IMG/VR virus record: IMGVR_UViG_3300044970_001657
Span: 1-47,340 of that record
Reading direction: 5' to 3' (one strand)
Origin: a virus
DNA length: 47,340 nt
Each line of letters begins with the position of its first letter. The stretch's first letter is position 1. This document shows, one piece after another, positions 44,441 to 47,340 of the stretch. The notes under the pieces are model-generated. The model made no database searches, was not told where the DNA came from, and was given only the letters and a program-made list of their open reading frames with translations. Both the position numbers and the translations under genes were made by a program.

Positions 44441-45460
44441 ATGACTGCTTCCATGACTACCAAGAAAACTTCTGCGCTTGCAACACGTGGACTCGATTCC
44501 TTCAAACTTTTTCAATCCAAAGAATTTGTTTCGGGGTACCAGAACCTCGTCACTATCCAGCCCCTCAACAAGTCCAAGACTCGAGGTTGGTTCGTGCGGA
44601 ACTCAGACCTGGACACTTGCGGATGGAGTGCCACTGAAGATCAGTTTGCTAAAGGTTCAGTTATCTGGAACTACAAGCAAACTTTTGGTATGGCTCCCAA
44701 CACTTCAGTGGAAGAAGGACTCAATTTTGTTGAGCCTCGAATTCAAATCCTTCTTCGTTCTCCCCTCATGGTTGAGGAAACCACGGGGATGAGGCAGACG
44801 ATTGGTACCTTTGACAACCCTGATGTCAAGGAACTGTGGGAAGCTGACAAGGTTGCGGCTGACCTGGAAGGTAGCAAAGGCAATCTCTACAAGCGTAAGT
44901 ACAGCGTACGTACAAAGTACCTGGTTTACATCCTGACCCAGGACAACAAGCGTGCCCATAAGATCCCCATGGTCCTGACCTTGAAGGGATTGAATGGCAC
45001 TGACGTTTCTGAGAAGGTCAAGCTGTATGAAAAAGAAATGTCCAAGTGCCTGAGCAAGGCACTGGATGCTGAAGTACCCCTGAGTTTCAATGAAAAGTTC
45101 TATGCAACTACCGTATTTACTCCGGTACTTGCCAATGAGATGCGCGGAGCCAACAACGTTGAGATCTGTGCAATTGAATCTTTTGACATTCCTGGTTACA
45201 GCACCCAAGAAGAAGCAGTCGAATCATTGAATCGCCTGTCGATTCCTGATGAAGATCGTGAATCTACTTGGAAGTACCAAGAGCTATTCAATGATTACAT
45301 CAACATCCATGCCAAGCAAGATGCACAGAAGCTTGGTGGTGCCTATGGCATCAAAGATGGTGTCGAGATTCTTCCTGTGTCTCGTACCACGGATGCGGTA
45401 GAGGTGAAGGCTCTGCCTGCTCGTGATGAAATCACTGGTGAGGACAGCAGCCTTAGCTGA
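44441..45460 (+). CDS. large conserved phage protein, possibly DUF5895-like, 339 aa
   Basis: Residues ~30-110 include GYQNLVTIQPLNKSKTRGWF and a following CGWSATEDQFAKG segment, reminiscent of DUF5895 proteins of cyanobacteria and their phages. The middle has KYSVRTKYLVYILTQDNKRA then KIPMVLTLKGLNGTDVSEKV, beta-rich. The end is acidic and disordered (DEITGEDSSLS), as in proteins that dock to replication partners. Function unknown. The location after SSB suggests replication or recombination. Confidence 0.6.
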   Translation: MTASMTTKKTSALATRGLDSFKLFQSKEFVSGYQNLVTIQPLNKSKTRGWFVRNSDLDTCGWSATEDQFAKGSVIWNYKQTFGMAPNTSVEEGLNFVEPRIQILLRSPLMVEETTGMRQTIGTFDNPDVKELWEADKVAADLEGSKGNLYKRKYSVRTKYLVYILTQDNKRAHKIPMVLTLKGLNGTDVSEKVKLYEKEMSKCLSKALDAEVPLSFNEKFYATTVFTPVLANEMRGANNVEICAIESFDIPGYSTQEEAVESLNRLSIPDEDRESTWKYQELFNDYINIHAKQDAQKLGGAYGIKDGVEILPVSRTTDAVEVKALPARDEITGEDSSLS

Positions 45461-45680
45461 TGGAATCAGTGGTGTCCTTGATCTTGCTTGAGTAATTCTC
45501 CTGCATTAGATCAAGGGCATCATTAACTAAACCTTTGATAGCTATCTGCCGTGTTGTTGCAATCTTTGTTAACAGCACGGCAATTTCTTTTAACTCACTA
45601 AGTGATGTACATTCATTTATTGTTCTGAACATCTTCTCTTGCCAAAACAAATCCTCTGCAGATGATTCGAATTTCAACAT
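45453..45680 (-). CDS. small helical cyanobacterial-type protein, 75 aa
   Basis: The only clear minus-strand gene of the right arm. INECTSLSELKEIAVLLTKI then ATTRQIAIKGLVNDALDLMQ is an all-helical protein reminiscent of small proteins of unknown function in cyanobacteria. Its 3' end overlaps the convergent 339-aa gene by 8 nt. It may be an acquired host-interaction gene. Start ATG at 45680, no Shine-Dalgarno. Confidence 0.55.
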   Translation of the reverse strand: MLKFESSAEDLFWQEKMFRTINECTSLSELKEIAVLLTKIATTRQIAIKGLVNDALDLMQENYSSKIKDTTDSIS

Positions 45681-45730
45681 GAGATTAAATTGTTTAGTTC
45701 CATTCTAACCATGGCATTTAAGCTGATTTG

Positions 45731-45743
45731 AAACCAATGGTTT
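45731..45743. repeat. small palindrome between 45680 and 45762
   Basis: AAACCA-A-TGGTTT, a 6-bp-arm inverted repeat with a one-base centre, lies 18 nt before ATG 45762 and could be an operator. A clear Shine-Dalgarno AAGGA (45749-45753) follows. Confidence 0.4.
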
Positions 45744-45761
45744 GTATTAAGGATTACCGCC

Positions 45762-45959
45762 ATGAAGCCTGAGCACAAAGCTGTTCTAAAAGTCGGAGGT
45801 TCCTTTGGCCTACTTGGTGCAGGTATTCTTGCTCTTGTGGGCACTCCTGTGGCATGGGCTGCACTTGCTTACGGAACGTACCGTGTATCGCGGGCAGCGT
45901 ACCAGGATGCCAAGAGCCGTGCTACCATCCAGGAAGACGACAGCTCCTGGCACGTCTGA
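45762..45959 (+). CDS. small membrane protein, 65 aa
   Basis: A glycine-rich hydrophobic segment VGGSFGLLGAGILALVGTPV continues into AWAALAYGTYRVSRAAY (residues ~11-46), probably a membrane hairpin. It is followed by a polar tail DAKSRATIQEDDSSWHV. A good Shine-Dalgarno sits 8 nt upstream, in contrast to most neighbours. A holin-like or membrane-modifying role is possible but not shown. Confidence 0.58.
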   Translation: MKPEHKAVLKVGGSFGLLGAGILALVGTPVAWAALAYGTYRVSRAAYQDAKSRATIQEDDSSWHV

Positions 45960-45983
45960 TCAAACTCAACTCAAACTCAACTC

Positions 45984-46931
45984 ATGTCAACCCAAACGCA
46001 GCAAGAACTTAACGCAGCGCAAGCGGCGATCTACACACGTACCAACATCGGGCGTGCGTACCAGGATTTTGATGACACCGAAATTGCTGGTATTTATCTG
46101 CGAGGTGATCATTGTATTGTGGTGCGTCGCGATGGTAGTGAGCAAACTTATGACCGGCAGTTAATCAAAGGTTCTTTCCAGCAGTACACGCATCGCCTCA
46201 AGGATTTCTTTGCTTACCTTGGTCCTAACTACAGAGGGCCAAGTGTATGGCGTAACAATTCCTACATTATGTTTAAAGGTTGGAACTATTCACATGCCCT
46301 TGGACACCTGACATCTAATGCAAAACTTCAACAGCACTGGGCCGACAAATTTATACACCTATCAGACCCTGCCAAAGTCGTTGCCCTCCTCCAGAATGAA
46401 CAAACGGATCTGGGACATTTGGTTGCGCCGGATGGGCTTCGGGGCCCGGATCGGCCAATTGACTTGGAGTCTGTGCTGGAGGAAGACACCTCAAGCGTTC
46501 AGGCCAGCACTCCTGAACCTTACTGCTCATGTGGGTCCTTTCAGCGTCAGCTTCTTGATGTTTCGTTATTCCAACAGGAGATTGAAGGATTCAAACCCTG
46601 GTGCATCCACCTGACTTGGTTTCATAAGTACCGTGAGCTGCTGTGCAAACGCACTGAGGTACGCAATGCACTGTCCAGTGGTACACCTGATAAGTGTGTG
46701 GCATGGTGGTATGCACCTCCTGTTGACCACATCAGTGAGGGTAAGTTTGTACTACTGCATACCAAGTCTGGTGCTCAAGCTCCACTGACCCACTGGCGTA
46801 CATACAAACCTAACGAGGTGTTCAACCAGAGTCATGCCTGGGATCTGTTCTTCAATATGATGGAGGCTGGTTACGTTCCATTCCCTGGTATTGCACTACC
46901 ACAACTGCAATCTGCAATCAAAAAGAAATGA
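45984..46931 (+). CDS. SWIM-type zinc finger protein, 315 aa
   Basis: A CxC...CxH SWIM finger is visible: YCSCGSF (Cys181, Cys183) and KPWCIHL (Cys207, His209), 23 residues apart. SWIM fingers bind DNA or protein, often in recombination factors. The N-terminal ~110 residues (EIAGIYLRGDHCIVVRRDGS, FAYLGPNYRGPSVWRNNSYI) look beta-rich. The C-terminus has ALSSGTPDKCVAWWYAPPVD. The leader repeats CAACTCAAACTCAACTC before ATG. The gene overlaps the next by 4 nt. Confidence 0.65.
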   Translation: MSTQTQQELNAAQAAIYTRTNIGRAYQDFDDTEIAGIYLRGDHCIVVRRDGSEQTYDRQLIKGSFQQYTHRLKDFFAYLGPNYRGPSVWRNNSYIMFKGWNYSHALGHLTSNAKLQQHWADKFIHLSDPAKVVALLQNEQTDLGHLVAPDGLRGPDRPIDLESVLEEDTSSVQASTPEPYCSCGSFQRQLLDVSLFQQEIEGFKPWCIHLTWFHKYRELLCKRTEVRNALSSGTPDKCVAWWYAPPVDHISEGKFVLLHTKSGAQAPLTHWRTYKPNEVFNQSHAWDLFFNMMEAGYVPFPGIALPQLQSAIKKK

Positions 46932-47242
46932 CTCATCCCATCACCCTACCGCCAACACTTATCCATAAGTGGGCGCGCCTTTTTATTACCCACCCTGATG
47001 CAGAAGTCTTTAGTACTGTTGTTCAGTGGGGAGCTGACCAGGAGCTGGAGGCGTGTATTGCCGACATTTACACGATGTACGGCAAAGACAGAGCTGACTG
47101 GCTGCGTTCAATGCGCCGCCCCAACCAGCCGACGCTAAAAGAGCAAGCTCTTGCTGCTTTGAAAGATATGAACCTTAGTTTGGATGATGGACACAACGCT
47201 TCTATTATCCGCCGCGCACTGGAGGCCCTTCCCAATGACTGA
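46928..47242 (+). CDS. 'QWGADQELEAC' family protein, copy 3, 104 aa
   Basis: It carries HPITLPPTLIHKWARLF, VVQWGADQELEACIADI and RRPNQPTLKEQALAALK, and ends in RRALEALPND. It is a paralogue of 33325-33663 and 36657-37001. It overlaps the SWIM gene by ATGA and the next gene by ATGACTGA, so it is embedded in a coupled cluster. Function unknown. Confidence 0.72.
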   Translation: MTHPITLPPTLIHKWARLFITHPDAEVFSTVVQWGADQELEACIADIYTMYGKDRADWLRSMRRPNQPTLKEQALAALKDMNLSLDDGHNASIIRRALEALPND

Positions 47243-47340
47243 CGATGGCAAACTCACTGCGATTGCCGCAGTAGCAATTCTTCTGATTATGTTTGCAGTC
47301 GCTTGGTGGTGGTTGCCGCAAAAGTGGCAAGGTTGCCAAA
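47235..47340 (+). CDS. partial small membrane protein, runs off the window
   Basis: ATG 47235 overlaps the previous stop. The 35 visible residues start MTDDGKLTAIAAVAILLIMF and continue AVAWWWLPQKWQGCQ, an N-terminal membrane anchor followed by a polar start. It could be a spanin or other small membrane protein. Truncated by the window end. Confidence 0.55.
   Translation, partial: MTDDGKLTAIAAVAILLIMFAVAWWWLPQKWQGCQ

Overview
The window looks like part of a tailed double-stranded DNA phage genome, most likely a cyanophage. Nothing in it is cellular housekeeping. The replication genes and many small accessory genes resemble families I know from Synechococcus and Prochlorococcus phages: ThyX, a T7-like family A DNA polymerase, GP88-like, AbrB-like, and small 'QWGADQELEAC' and 'ALRAAADQVVP' proteins. 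The host is therefore an inference. No RNA polymerase, integrase or photosynthesis gene is present.

The layout is two divergent arms meeting at about 25369-25471. The left arm (1-25368) is almost entirely on the minus strand. In transcription order it encodes a very large predicted virion protein, several glycine/alanine-rich candidate internal or ejection proteins, small pre-terminase proteins, a possible small terminase, the large terminase, an HNH endonuclease sitting on the terminase 3' end, a small membrane coiled-coil protein, an AbrB-like protein, the portal, a scaffold-like protein overlapping the portal gene, the major capsid protein, a likely decoration protein, an HhH protein, an unusual M23-like peptidase, a lambda-R-like transglycosylase and further structural proteins. 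One plus-strand HNH gene (2421-2990) interrupts it. Many of these genes overlap by 1-4 nt or have clear Shine-Dalgarno sites.

The right arm (25472-47340) is almost entirely plus strand. It starts with a palindrome-rich non-coding stretch, then a run of very small genes (27016-29281), then accessory genes with four further endonuclease or AP2 genes, one tRNA-Leu(UAA), ThyX, a GP88-like protein, DNA polymerase, a two-OB-fold SSB, a large phage protein of uncertain family, and a SWIM-finger protein.

The most unusual content is RNA-like structure between the right-arm genes. (1) Seven elements between 26934 and 28577 separate consecutive small ORFs. Each has a tRNA T-arm-like hairpin (5 bp, 7-nt loop); six of the seven also have a covarying acceptor-like stem that often includes the upstream stop codon. 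Each is followed by a hairpin whose loop, in five copies, is complementary to bases just 3' of it. (2) Seven compact H-type pseudoknots with a TAAA-type third loop precede gene starts across the arm, most ending 21-24 nt before the ATG. (3) Two UNCG terminator-like hairpins sit inside a three-strand alternative pairing. Many starts lack a Shine-Dalgarno and follow CAACTCAACTC-like leaders.

A second theme is endonucleases that appear to replace the gene ends they sever. The 18 C-terminal codons of terL occur twice around an HNH gene, identical in protein but synonymously recoded. Another HNH gene separates a truncated 27-codon N-terminal fragment from a downstream gene with a related N-terminus.
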